From: Clostridiaceae bacterium BRH_c20a
GTDB lineage: Bacteria > Bacillota > Peptococcia > Peptococcales > BICA1-8
NCBI GenBank assembly: GCA_000961765.1
Contig: LADT01000080.1
Location: 1 to 40,235, forward strand
Reading direction: 5' to 3'
DNA length: 40,235 nucleotides
Shown: positions 1 through 7,945 of the stretch, in pieces
Position numbering within the stretch: the first letter of the stretch is position 1
Layout of the letters: each line of letters starts with the position of its first letter
The notes under the pieces: generated by a model
Database searches by the model: none
Told to the model about the DNA's origin: nothing
The model's input: the letters and a program-made list of their open reading frames with translations, nothing else
Translations under genes and position numbers: made by a program

Positions 1-1
1 A

Positions 2-1082
2 AAAGGGGATAAGTCACCTCTTAAAAAACCCGGCGCTGTTAAACGTTTGGTTAACCGGCTTCTAAAGCATCCACCTATTTTCAAATCCCGTCCTCATGAC
101 CTGTTACAGCAGATCTTTAAGGAGTGCTTTGTCATCCCTTCTGCTCAAAAGGGGCTTTTGGGAAATATAAATAACCTTTCTATTGCCGGGGACGGTACCT
201 CAGTCCGCACGGGTGCTAGCCGTTAAGGAAATTTAATTTGCAGTTGTAGAAAAAGTAAAATATTTAATTGTAATTGCCCTCGTAAGTATAGCGATCCTGA
301 TGCTACTTGGGGCTGGGATAGCTATCGGGAAGAATACTTTTATGGCCGCAGCCTCTATGCATTTACTGCAGCCGATAGCCCTTATGATTTACCTATTTAC
401 CTTTATCTCCATAAGGCTAACCGTCATGATAGTATTGCTTTTGTATATTCTTTTTTTGATGCGTTACAGCTTTATCCTGAGTTTAGTTTTAGTGAATGCA
501 TCTTAGACTCGGCTCATGATGCTTACTCTATTTATGAGTTATTGCATACTAAGAATGTCACTGCTCTCATTGATTTAAATAATCGCAATACCGGTATTTC
601 CGCTCTTAATAATGATTTTTCCTTTAATAAAGATGGTATCCCCTTTTGCAATAAAGCTGAGCATGTTATGGCTTATCATGGTTATTGCAAGGATCGACAA
701 CGGCATAAATGGCGCTGTCCTAAATCGCGAAAAAAATGGAATATTAATTGCTCTGCCTCTTGTTCCGATTCTTCCTATGGGCGTGTTATTTACACTAGGG
801 AAGAGGATAATCTTCGCCTTTTTACTCGCATCCCTCGTGGTAGTACTCTCTGGAAAGAACGTTATAAACGTCGTACTTCTTCTGAACGCTTTAATAAAAG
901 ACTTAAGAAAGATTATCTTTTAGAAAAAAAGGGGTAAAATCCGCAGTTCCAGAGCTTGGAACTTTAGGGTTTTTGCTGATGCCATGTGCTTACATATTGA
1001 TGCCATGGTTAAGCATCTTAAGCTGGATGTCAAAGCTTTAATTCTTCAGTGGGAAAGTGAAGTGAAACATGTAGCTGCTTAA
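2..1082 (+). pseudogene. Decayed DDE transposase, 5' end cut by window edge
   Basis: One reading frame runs from base 2 to 937 with a single in-frame TAA at 224-226. It then continues in another frame (939-1082) after a run of seven A and four G at 924-934. The conceptual product has a DGTSVRTG segment, a Cys-rich CNCPRKYSDPDATWGWD segment, and an SSERFNKRLKKDY segment. These look like parts of an IS4/IS1182-like DDE catalytic core, the last supplying the E and a following N. The C-terminal piece ends KHVAA. The 5' part lies outside the window. The nonsense codon and the frameshift make it an inactive remnant. The exact IS family is uncertain, and no terminal inverted repeat or target duplication was found. 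Confidence 0.75.
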
Positions 1083-1260
1083 TTTTTCCCACAATTTCAT
1101 CCAAACATTTTCTGGCCTAGTTTTTAAAATTTCCTCTTGCTAGGTCTATTTCTAATGCACATTTTTCTGATTTAATTATTTTCTGTTTCTTAGACTTACT
1201 ATTTTGCTTGTTTCATTGCGAGTTTTATCTGCTTTTTACTAATCCGAGAGTCTACTAATA
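1083..1260. other. AT-rich spacer without a gene
   Basis: This stretch follows the transposase remnant and is T-rich on the + strand. No open frame, tRNA or clear inverted repeat was seen. It may include the right end of the old insertion element. Confidence 0.4.
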
Positions 1261-1305
1261 AAAAGGAAAGGTTGTTGATTAAAAACTCAACAACCTTTCC
1301 TTTTT
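1261..1305 (+). terminator. Strong intrinsic terminator
   Basis: An 18-bp perfect stem (1261-1278 with 1287-1304), an 8-nt loop and a T run. A-rich on one flank and T-rich on the other, it could work in both directions. It insulates the glycyl radical gene from the transposase remnant. Confidence 0.85.
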
Positions 1306-1333
1306 GACAGTGATGCTATTACTAAAGTATTTT
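1304..1333 (+). promoter_or_regulatory. Candidate sigma-70 promoter of the glycyl radical gene
   Basis: TTGACA at 1304-1309 and TATTTT at 1328-1333, separated by 18 bp. The -35 box overlaps the T run of the preceding terminator. The candidate operator at 1399-1415 lies downstream, in the leader. Confidence 0.4.
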
Positions 1334-1398
1334 ACATTTCCTTTCTTAAAATAATGAGGAGGATAATTTCACAAAAGAGAGAATATATTAGATGAAAA

Positions 1399-1415
1399 CG
1401 GAATGAGGCATGCCG
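1399..1415. promoter_or_regulatory. Candidate IclR-type operator upstream of the GRE gene
   Basis: CGGAAT, five bases, ATGCCG: an inverted repeat with one mismatch. It has the same 6-5-6 layout as TGGAAT-n5-ATTCCA at 6097-6113, and lies 24 bp before the start codon. The E. coli IclR box is also a TGGAA...TTCCA palindrome. Binding is inferred. Confidence 0.4.
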
Positions 1416-1439
1416 AAATATTAGAAAGGAGTTTATGAT

Positions 1440-3947
1440 ATGCAAAACTCTACAACAATTTTTACCCCTCAAGAAGAAAGGATGATTAATAACGAATTAC
1501 TATTGTCTGATAATGATGAAAAAAGGTTAAAAAGAGCAAGGATTTCTAGACTATTAAAAAATTTTAGAACCCAGCCCCCGAGAGTAAGCATCGAAAGGGC
1601 TAGATTATTTACTGAATCTTTTAAACAAACAGAATCTTTTCCGCTTGTACTTAGAAAAGCAAAGGCAATGCAAAAAATACTTAATGAATTAACCATTTAT
1701 ATCGAAGAAGATGAACTTATTGTAGGAACTTGTGGTGGACCGGGGAGACACGGTATTTTGTTTCCTGAACTTCGGGGTGGCTGGTTAAAAGAGAGTTTGG
1801 AGAACTTGCAGGAAACTGATGAAAATCCATTTCTTATTTCTGATGAGGATATTAAAATTCTTAAAGAGGAAATTTTGCCTTATTGGAATGGTAAAACAAC
1901 TCATGAGTCATATATAAGTATGCTTCCTGAAGAGACTAGGTATCTTGTATTTGGAAATGATAATTACTCTACTTTAGGTTTAATACAAGATAATGCAAAT
2001 ATTAATGCCACATTAAATTGGGCGGTTGATTATCAAAAGGTTTTGCAAAAAGGTTTTAATGGTATAAAAAAAGACGCAGAGGAACGATTAAATTCTTTGG
2101 ACACTTTAGACGCAGACAATAATTTTGATAAAGCATTTTTTCTTAAGGCTGTTATAATAGTTTGCGATGCCATAAATTCCTTTGCTCAACGATATGCGAA
2201 GCTAGCAAAAGAAATGGCAAAAGATGAAAAAGATGAAAAAGATGAGAAAAGAAGAATAGAGTTGGAAAAAATATCGGTAATTTGTGAACGGGTCCCTGCC
2301 CATCCAGCGAGAAATTTTCATGAAGCAGTACAAGCGCAGTGGTTTACTCAGCTCGCTTTACGGCTTGAACAACCCAACGCAGGAGTAATAGGAAATGGAC
2401 GAATAGATCAATATCTCTATCCTTCTTATATAAGGGATATAGAAGAAGGAGTTATAACTGAGGATATGGCTTTAGAAATACTTGAATGTCTCTGGGTTAA
2501 AATGGCGCAATTTGTGGCAATAAATGCAACTCGTGCTAAGTCCTTTTGGCAAGGTTACGCCCATTTTGAACAAGCTGTAATTGGTGGTCAAACAGAAGAG
2601 GGGCGAGATGCCACGAATCAATTATCCTATTTGATTTTGAAATCAAAAAAAGAATTTCCGATAAATTATCCTGATTTATCAGTGAGAATCCATTCGCAAA
2701 CCCCTGAACCCTTTTTGTGGGAGGTAGGTCAGTTAATAAGGGAAGGGGCGGGATTCCCCAAATTACTAAATGACGAGGCTATCATTCCAATGCTATTATC
2801 TCAAGGTGCTTCTCTTCGGGAAGCGAGAGATTACGCCGGTTGTGGTTGTACGGAAGTGAGGATGTTAAATAAAGATACATACTTAGCTCTTGGTGCAAGT
2901 ATCAATTTGCCAGCCGCTCTAGAAATGGCGTTAAATGACGGACTAGTTACTTTAAAAAGTGAAAAACAGCAACTAGGACCACGTACAGGGTTATTAAGAG
3001 ATTTTAGCAGCTTTAATCAGGTAATGGACTCTTTTAAAATGCAAGTTGAGTTTTTGATAAGACATTTTTATATCAGACAAAGCATGTTAGAAATGGTTAA
3101 TGCACAAAAATTAGCTGCCCCATTTACATCATGTCTTCATGATGTTTGTATGAAAGAGTGTCAAGATATTCATCAAGGAACTATTAAGGGTGCTAACTTT
3201 CAGGATACAGGAAATATAAATATTATTGGTTTTGGTACGGTGGTAGAATCATTGGCGGCGATTAAGAAAGTTGTATATGATGATAAATCTGTTGCGAAGG
3301 ATGAATTACTTCAAGCACTAGCTAATAACTTTCAAGGAAAAGAAGTAATTAGACAGATGCTTCTTAATGCTCCTAAATACGGCAATAATGATAGGTTTGC
3401 AGATAATGTTGCATGTGAAGTTGACGCGATGCTTTTAACTTGTGCCAATAAATTTAAAACCGTAAATGGAGTATCATTGCATGTTAAATTTGTACCAGTA
3501 ACTGCTCATGTAGGATTGGGTGCTTTGATAGGAGCGACCCCGAATGGAAGAAAAGCCGGGGAACCATTTTCCGAAGGTATCTCTCCTACCCAAGGAGTGG
3601 ATGTTAACGGACCAACAGCTACTTTATTATCTATTTCGAAAGCTAATAGTCAAAGATATGACAATAGTCAGTCAAGATTATTGAATATTAAATTAAGTCC
3701 TAAAACGGTGGATGGAGACAAAGGACTGAGAAATCTGGTTTCAATGATCAGGGCATGGTGTGACCAGAAGCATTGGCATTTGCAATTTAATATTATAAAT
3801 AGTGGTATCTTGCGAGAGGCCCAAAAAGACCCCGAAAAATATCGTAACCTTATAGTTAGAGTTGCTGGATATAGTGCTTATTTTGTTGATTTAAGTCCAG
3901 GGCTACAAAATGAAATAATAAGTAGAACGGAACATCAGGTTATGTAG
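1440..3947 (+). CDS. Glycyl radical enzyme (pyruvate formate-lyase superfamily), substrate unknown
   Basis: An 835-residue protein of normal family length. A glycyl radical would form at Gly810 in the C-terminal motif RVAGYSAYF. The active-site Cys is most likely Cys470 with Glu472 as its partner (Gly-Cys-Thr-Glu); Cys468 lies just before. The N-terminal half carries the usual PFL-like helical domain, including the segment GRHGILFPELRGGW. From memory, diol dehydratases and choline lyase have a His-Asp pair 11-12 residues after the Cys-x-Glu glutamate. Here those positions are Ala and Leu, which argues against a diol dehydratase. A decarboxylase or a new lyase class fits better but is unproven. 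A GATGAAAAA-type micro-repeat near 2221-2250 encodes Lys-Asp-Glu repeats. The start is supported by AGGAG 8 bp upstream. The next gene is its activase. Confidence 0.93.
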   Translation: MQNSTTIFTPQEERMINNELLLSDNDEKRLKRARISRLLKNFRTQPPRVSIERARLFTESFKQTESFPLVLRKAKAMQKILNELTIYIEEDELIVGTCGGPGRHGILFPELRGGWLKESLENLQETDENPFLISDEDIKILKEEILPYWNGKTTHESYISMLPEETRYLVFGNDNYSTLGLIQDNANINATLNWAVDYQKVLQKGFNGIKKDAEERLNSLDTLDADNNFDKAFFLKAVIIVCDAINSFAQRYAKLAKEMAKDEKDEKDEKRRIELEKISVICERVPAHPARNFHEAVQAQWFTQLALRLEQPNAGVIGNGRIDQYLYPSYIRDIEEGVITEDMALEILECLWVKMAQFVAINATRAKSFWQGYAHFEQAVIGGQTEEGRDATNQLSYLILKSKKEFPINYPDLSVRIHSQTPEPFLWEVGQLIREGAGFPKLLNDEAIIPMLLSQGASLREARDYAGCGCTEVRMLNKDTYLALGASINLPAALEMALNDGLVTLKSEKQQLGPRTGLLRDFSSFNQVMDSFKMQVEFLIRHFYIRQSMLEMVNAQKLAAPFTSCLHDVCMKECQDIHQGTIKGANFQDTGNINIIGFGTVVESLAAIKKVVYDDKSVAKDELLQALANNFQGKEVIRQMLLNAPKYGNNDRFADNVACEVDAMLLTCANKFKTVNGVSLHVKFVPVTAHVGLGALIGATPNGRKAGEPFSEGISPTQGVDVNGPTATLLSISKANSQRYDNSQSRLLNIKLSPKTVDGDKGLRNLVSMIRAWCDQKHWHLQFNIINSGILREAQKDPEKYRNLIVRVAGYSAYFVDLSPGLQNEIISRTEHQVM

Positions 3948-4042
3948 ATGGGCAGTGTGGGAGGGTAGACTATTTGGGGCAGAAAGTAATTTCCATATTG
4001 TTTTACCTATAATTTCTAAGGGTAATAAGGAAAGGGTTGGAT

Positions 4043-4975
4043 ATGTCTAATTTTATAAACAATAAGAGTGCTTTGGGTTGTGTTTTTAATATACAGAAAT
4101 TTTGTATCCATGATGGTCCGGGTATTAGAGATGTAGTTTTTGTTAAGGGGTGTCCCTTGAGCTGTAGGTGGTGTTGTAATCCGGAATCACAAAATATATT
4201 TATTGAATTAGCATATAAAGAAGGCAAATGTATTGGTGTTGGCGAATGTGGGCGTTGTTTGGAAATTTGTTCAGCAGATGCAATAAAAATATCCGAAAAT
4301 GAAAAACAGACAATTGAAATTGACAGAAGATTATGCCTGAATTGTGGAAACTGTGCTAAAGTATGTCCTTCTGCGGCATTAAACTTGATGGGTAAATTTA
4401 TATCTGTTCGTGAAGTGGTAGATTCTGTTTGTGAAAGTAATATCTTTTATAGGAGGTCTGGTGGAGGTATAACTGTAAGTGGTGGTGAGCCTCTACTGCA
4501 GGCTGAGTTTACTTATGATTTACTGAAAGAATGTCATAGGCTGGGAATTAGTACGGCAATAGAAACAAGCGGATATGCCTTATGGGGAGATGTGGAAAGA
4601 GTCTGCAAATATGTGGATTTAATATTTTATGATATTAAGTCTCTGAATTCTAACAAACATAGTGCTTTTACGGGCGTCCCTAATGAATTAATATTGGAGA
4701 ACCTCTTAAGAATATCAAAAAGTTTCCCAGAGATACCAATAATTGTGCGAACCCCTGTAATACCGGGGTTTAACCATACTGAAGATGATATTAGAAGTAT
4801 TGTGGAATTTATTAGTAGCATAAATAGTTTAAAACAATATGAACTATTAAATTACCATAACTTTGGTGAAGCTAAGTACCGGCAATTAGGCAGGGAGTAT
4901 TTAATGGCGGGGATTAAACCCTTAGATAAGGAATACTTTGAGGAATTACAAAACAGATACTCAATTCCCGGATAA
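4043..4975 (+). CDS. Glycyl radical enzyme activase (radical SAM)
   Basis: 310 residues. It uses S-adenosylmethionine and a [4Fe-4S] cluster to place the radical on Gly810 of the neighbouring enzyme. The radical-SAM triad is Cys37, Cys41 and Cys44 (CPLSCRWC). An inserted ferredoxin-like domain has two four-Cys sets (CIGVGECGRCLEIC, then CLNCGNCAKVCP), as in activases of the dehydratase and decarboxylase type rather than the short PFL activase. The SAM-binding GGE motif follows (VSGGEPLLQ). ATG at 4043 was chosen because AAGGAAAGG precedes it at normal spacing; the TTG at 4037 is too close to that site. The gene is 95 bp from the enzyme gene and is probably co-transcribed. Confidence 0.92.
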   Translation: MSNFINNKSALGCVFNIQKFCIHDGPGIRDVVFVKGCPLSCRWCCNPESQNIFIELAYKEGKCIGVGECGRCLEICSADAIKISENEKQTIEIDRRLCLNCGNCAKVCPSAALNLMGKFISVREVVDSVCESNIFYRRSGGGITVSGGEPLLQAEFTYDLLKECHRLGISTAIETSGYALWGDVERVCKYVDLIFYDIKSLNSNKHSAFTGVPNELILENLLRISKSFPEIPIIVRTPVIPGFNHTEDDIRSIVEFISSINSLKQYELLNYHNFGEAKYRQLGREYLMAGIKPLDKEYFEELQNRYSIPG

Positions 4976-4993
4976 CACCTAAAAAAGAAAAAA

Positions 4994-5045
4994 TTTCAAA
5001 CAAATTGAGAGGAAAGCTTAGGCTTTCCTCTCAATTTGTTTGAAA
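4994..5045. terminator. 24-bp perfect convergent terminator overlapping the iclR 3' end
   Basis: 4994-5017 pairs perfectly with 5022-5045 around a 4-nt loop (TTAG). A-rich on the left, it can end both the activase transcript and the opposing IclR transcript. The right arm includes the last codons and the stop of the IclR gene. Confidence 0.88.
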
Positions 5046-5810
5046 GATGTTTTTAAAATCGGCTGATATTTTTTTTGCTGTTTCTTGAGTCCATTTAATA
5101 GTATCATCTTTATTTTCGGCGGTAATTCTCATCTTAGGTAAACTAATACTTAAGGCAGCAATTACTTTTTTATCAAAACCATAAATGGGCGAAGCTATGC
5201 AAAACAACCCAAGTTGAAATTCTTCATCGTCAATGATATACCCATTTTCTTGGATGAATTTTAAATCTTTAGTTAGATCTGAAAAACTGGTTTTTGTATG
5301 TGGTGTATATTTTTCCAGTGGGCTATTCACTAAAATTGCAAGCTCTTCTTCGCTAAAGTCTGATAAAAGGCATCTTCCTAATGCTGTGCAATATAGGGGA
5401 TAACGCTCACCTAAAATAAAATTTGGTCTAAGCAGGTGTTTTGAGTTTACATGCTTTATATATAACAAACTATTACTTTCTCTTACTGCTAGATTTACAT
5501 TTTCCCCGGTTTTCTCATTTAAATTTTTCATATGAATATAAGCTTTTTGTACTAACTCATTCATGTTTTTGGTAGAATAGTCTGCCTTTAATAACAGAAA
5601 ACCTAAGCGATATTTTTTATTCAAAGGATTTTGATAGATGTAACCTTTGAAAGCCAATGTGTTGACAATTCTTTGAACCGTACTTTCAGGCATATTTGCT
5701 AGACTACTTAATTCCGTTATGCCTAATTCTTCTTTATCGGTTTTAAAAGCTTCTAAAATATCTAAACCCTTTGCTAATGTCTGTATAAAAAACTTTGAAT
5801 TATACTCCAT
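5031..5810 (-). CDS. IclR-family transcriptional regulator
   Basis: 259 residues. An N-terminal winged helix-turn-helix (about residues 8-70, with ITELSSLANMPESTVQRIVNTL) is followed by a C-terminal effector-binding domain (about 80-255, with the family-typical YCTALGRCLLSDF and ASPIYGF segments). IclR proteins sense small organic acids or aromatic compounds and often control adjacent catabolic genes. It lies between the glycyl radical module and the divergent oxidoreductase operon. Matching inverted repeats occur upstream of both, so it is the likely regulator of the island. The start is supported by AGGAG upstream on the minus strand. The effector is unknown. Confidence 0.92.
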   Translation of the reverse strand: MEYNSKFFIQTLAKGLDILEAFKTDKEELGITELSSLANMPESTVQRIVNTLAFKGYIYQNPLNKKYRLGFLLLKADYSTKNMNELVQKAYIHMKNLNEKTGENVNLAVRESNSLLYIKHVNSKHLLRPNFILGERYPLYCTALGRCLLSDFSEEELAILVNSPLEKYTPHTKTSFSDLTKDLKFIQENGYIIDDEEFQLGLFCIASPIYGFDKKVIAALSISLPKMRITAENKDDTIKWTQETAKKISADFKNIFQTN

Positions 5811-6199
5811 AAGTCCAACTCCTTAAAATGAATAGTGATATCCCAATTCCTAATAATTATACAATTAACTTATCGGAATATCTAGTGTTTTTTGTTGAAT
5901 TATTGGCACTTTTAACCTAGAAAATTTTATCGTAAATGCATGAGTTAGTAGTAAATTATTATAAATAATAATTTCATGTCGACTAATTCTTAGATATTGC
6001 TACCTTAAGTAAAGTGGCGGGGTAAATAAAACTAAATATTATTTTTAAATAACGAGAAGGAATATGCCACAATGTGCAGAATAATAATTAACAAAATGGA
6101 ATTTACCATTCCAAAAATAATACAATAATGAAAATTTTAAAAATAGTAAAACTAATAAATTTTTATTTTTAATACCCAACTGAAAGGAGGTGTCTAGCA
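5811..6199. promoter_or_regulatory. Divergent promoter region between iclR and the oxidoreductase operon
   Basis: 389 bp, very AT-rich, with no gene. It should hold the promoters of both divergent units. The only clear element is the inverted repeat at 6097-6113. No confident -35/-10 pair was assigned. Confidence 0.6.
6097..6113. promoter_or_regulatory. Candidate IclR operator
   Basis: TGGAAT, five bases, ATTCCA: a perfect 6-bp inverted repeat about 87 bp before the first gene of the operon. The half-site resembles known IclR-type boxes, and the same layout occurs at 1399-1415. Binding is inferred. Confidence 0.5.
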
Positions 6200-6775
6200 A
6201 TGAAAGAAATAAGAATTCACGGTAGAGGTGGCCAAGGTTCCGTAGTAACAGCTGAACTATTTGGTCGAGCTGCTTTTCAGGGAGGAAAGTACTGCCAATC
6301 ATTTCCCTATTTAGGGGGTGGTGGAGAAAGGCGTGGAGCTCCAGTTCAAGCGTTTGCTAGAATTAGTGATGAGCCTATAAGAATACGTACAAAGATTCAC
6401 GAACCTGACTATATTATCGTTAAGGATATTACTCTGCTCCATATAATTGATGTTGCTGCAGGAATAAAACCTAATGGTATGATAATTGTTAATTCTGAAA
6501 AAAGTGCCGATGAATTAAACTTTGATAAAAGTTTAAATGTCAAAACAGTACCAGCTACAAAAATAGCATTAGAGATTCTAGGATTCCCTATCATGAATAC
6601 AGCTTTAATCGGAGCTTTTGCTGCTATCACTAGAGAATTTGATATTGAAGCTATTAAAAAAGCAATTTCTGAAAAGTTTAATGGGGAAATAGCAGAAAAG
6701 AATATTTTAGCTGCACAAACTGCTTACGATTTTGTGAATAAAGGGGAAAACATTTATTCGCAAAAGAAACCATGA
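6200..6775 (+). CDS. porC: 2-oxoacid:ferredoxin oxidoreductase, gamma subunit
   Basis: 191 residues, matching the gamma domain of pyruvate/2-oxoacid:ferredoxin oxidoreductases. It opens with the typical IRIHGRGGQGSVVTAELFG glycine-rich segment and then the GGGGERRGAPVQAFARIS segment. The complex oxidatively decarboxylates a 2-oxoacid to an acyl-CoA and reduces ferredoxin in the cytoplasm. AGGAGGTG lies just upstream of the ATG. It is the first gene of a gamma-beta-delta-alpha operon. Sequence alone does not fix the 2-oxoacid; the porC name reflects closest appearance only. Confidence 0.88.
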   Translation: MKEIRIHGRGGQGSVVTAELFGRAAFQGGKYCQSFPYLGGGGERRGAPVQAFARISDEPIRIRTKIHEPDYIIVKDITLLHIIDVAAGIKPNGMIIVNSEKSADELNFDKSLNVKTVPATKIALEILGFPIMNTALIGAFAAITREFDIEAIKKAISEKFNGEIAEKNILAAQTAYDFVNKGENIYSQKKP

Positions 6776-6793
6776 TTATAGGAGGATTTACTT

Positions 6794-7678
6794 ATGGTTA
6801 CGACCGAAAAACTAAACTTATTAGCCCCTGGGCATCGTGCTTGTCCTGGTTGTGGTGCAGCAATTGCCTTAAGGCAAATATTGAGGGTAGTTGGTAGAGA
6901 AACAATTGTTGTTTCAGCTACTGGATGTGTAGAAACATTTACATCGCCGTATGGACAGTCTGCTTGGGAAGTACCTTGGATGCATTCCTTATTTGAAAAT
7001 TCAGCTGCAGTTGCCTCCGGTGTCGAAGCTGCATTAGAAGCAAAAGGAGAAAAAGCTAATGTCGTAATTATTAGTGGAGACGGAGGAACTTTTGATATCG
7101 GTATGGGAGCTATGTCGGGGATGTTTGAGCGTAAGCATAACATAACATATATATGTTATGACAATGAAGCTTATATGAATACAGGGGTGCAACGAAGTAG
7201 TGCTACTCCATATGCTGCTACAACCACTACATCTCCTGCTGGTAAAAACTCTTACGGTAAAATGGAGTTTAAAAAAGACGTACCTGCAATTGCGCTGGCT
7301 CATGATGTAGAGTATGTAGCTACCACTTCTATCGCTTATCCACAAGACTTAATGAATAAAGTTAAAAAAGCTATTGGTATCAAAGGGCCTAAGTATATAC
7401 AAATTCACACACCATGCTGTATAGGCTGGGGTTTTGATTCCAGTCAAACTATTGCAATGGGTAAACTAGCAGCCGAAACAGGTCTTGTACCTTTATTTGA
7501 AGTTGAAAAAGGAAAACAAATGGTTGTAAGAAAGATAAAAAATACCAAGCCTATCCAGGAATATTTAAATAAACAAAATAGATTTAGGCATCTGGCTAAA
7601 GAGGATAAAGAAAAGATAATGGAAAAACTGCAAGAAATTTGTAATGACAATGTTAAGCGGTTTGGAATTAGTGAATAA
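6794..7678 (+). CDS. porB: 2-oxoacid:ferredoxin oxidoreductase, beta subunit (TPP-binding)
   Basis: 294 residues. It contains the CPGCG cluster-ligand segment near the N terminus. The thiamine-diphosphate site is GDGGTFDIGMGAMSG, followed by the NITYICYDNEAYMNTGVQRS segment typical of pyruvate-synthase-type beta subunits. A later Cys pair lies in HTPCCIGWG. It binds thiamine diphosphate and a [4Fe-4S] cluster, and catalyses decarboxylation with the alpha subunit. The similarity to pyruvate-type enzymes is strong, but homologues act on other 2-oxoacids. The gene is 18 bp after the gamma gene with its own AGGAGG. Confidence 0.9.
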   Translation: MVTTEKLNLLAPGHRACPGCGAAIALRQILRVVGRETIVVSATGCVETFTSPYGQSAWEVPWMHSLFENSAAVASGVEAALEAKGEKANVVIISGDGGTFDIGMGAMSGMFERKHNITYICYDNEAYMNTGVQRSSATPYAATTTTSPAGKNSYGKMEFKKDVPAIALAHDVEYVATTSIAYPQDLMNKVKKAIGIKGPKYIQIHTPCCIGWGFDSSQTIAMGKLAAETGLVPLFEVEKGKQMVVRKIKNTKPIQEYLNKQNRFRHLAKEDKEKIMEKLQEICNDNVKRFGISE

Positions 7679-7692
7679 AGTGAGGGATTATT

Positions 7693-7944
7693 ATGCTAAC
7701 CATAGGTGCTGTTTGTGAGGCTGGAAAATCACGTTTAAACAAAACAGGAAGTTGGCGTGATTATTATCCTGAAATAACAGCGAAATGTACCGGTTGTGGC
7801 ATTTGCGAACTTTTTTGCCCGGATAGTTCTATAACAATTATAGATAAGAAATGCATTATCAATTATGACTACTGTAAGGGATGCGGAATTTGCGCAAATG
7901 AATGTCCGAAGACAGCGATACTAATGAAGGAAGAGAGGAAGTAA
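7693..7944 (+). CDS. porD: 2-oxoacid:ferredoxin oxidoreductase, delta (ferredoxin) subunit
   Basis: 83 residues, a 2x[4Fe-4S] ferredoxin-type subunit. The two cluster motifs are CTGCGICELFCP and CKGCGICANECP. It passes electrons from the TPP site towards external ferredoxin. The gene lies between beta and alpha, and its stop is one base before the alpha start, indicating translational coupling. Confidence 0.92.
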   Translation: MLTIGAVCEAGKSRLNKTGSWRDYYPEITAKCTGCGICELFCPDSSITIIDKKCIINYDYCKGCGICANECPKTAILMKEERK

Positions 7945-7945
7945 A

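Noticed and set aside
924-940. Programmed -1 frameshift in the transposase
   Set aside because: The downstream part lies in the +1 frame, and an upstream nonsense codon already breaks the gene.
1440-3947. Pyruvate formate-lyase assignment
   Set aside because: The active site lacks the PFL Cys-Cys pair, and the activase has the extra ferredoxin domain typical of non-PFL glycyl radical systems.
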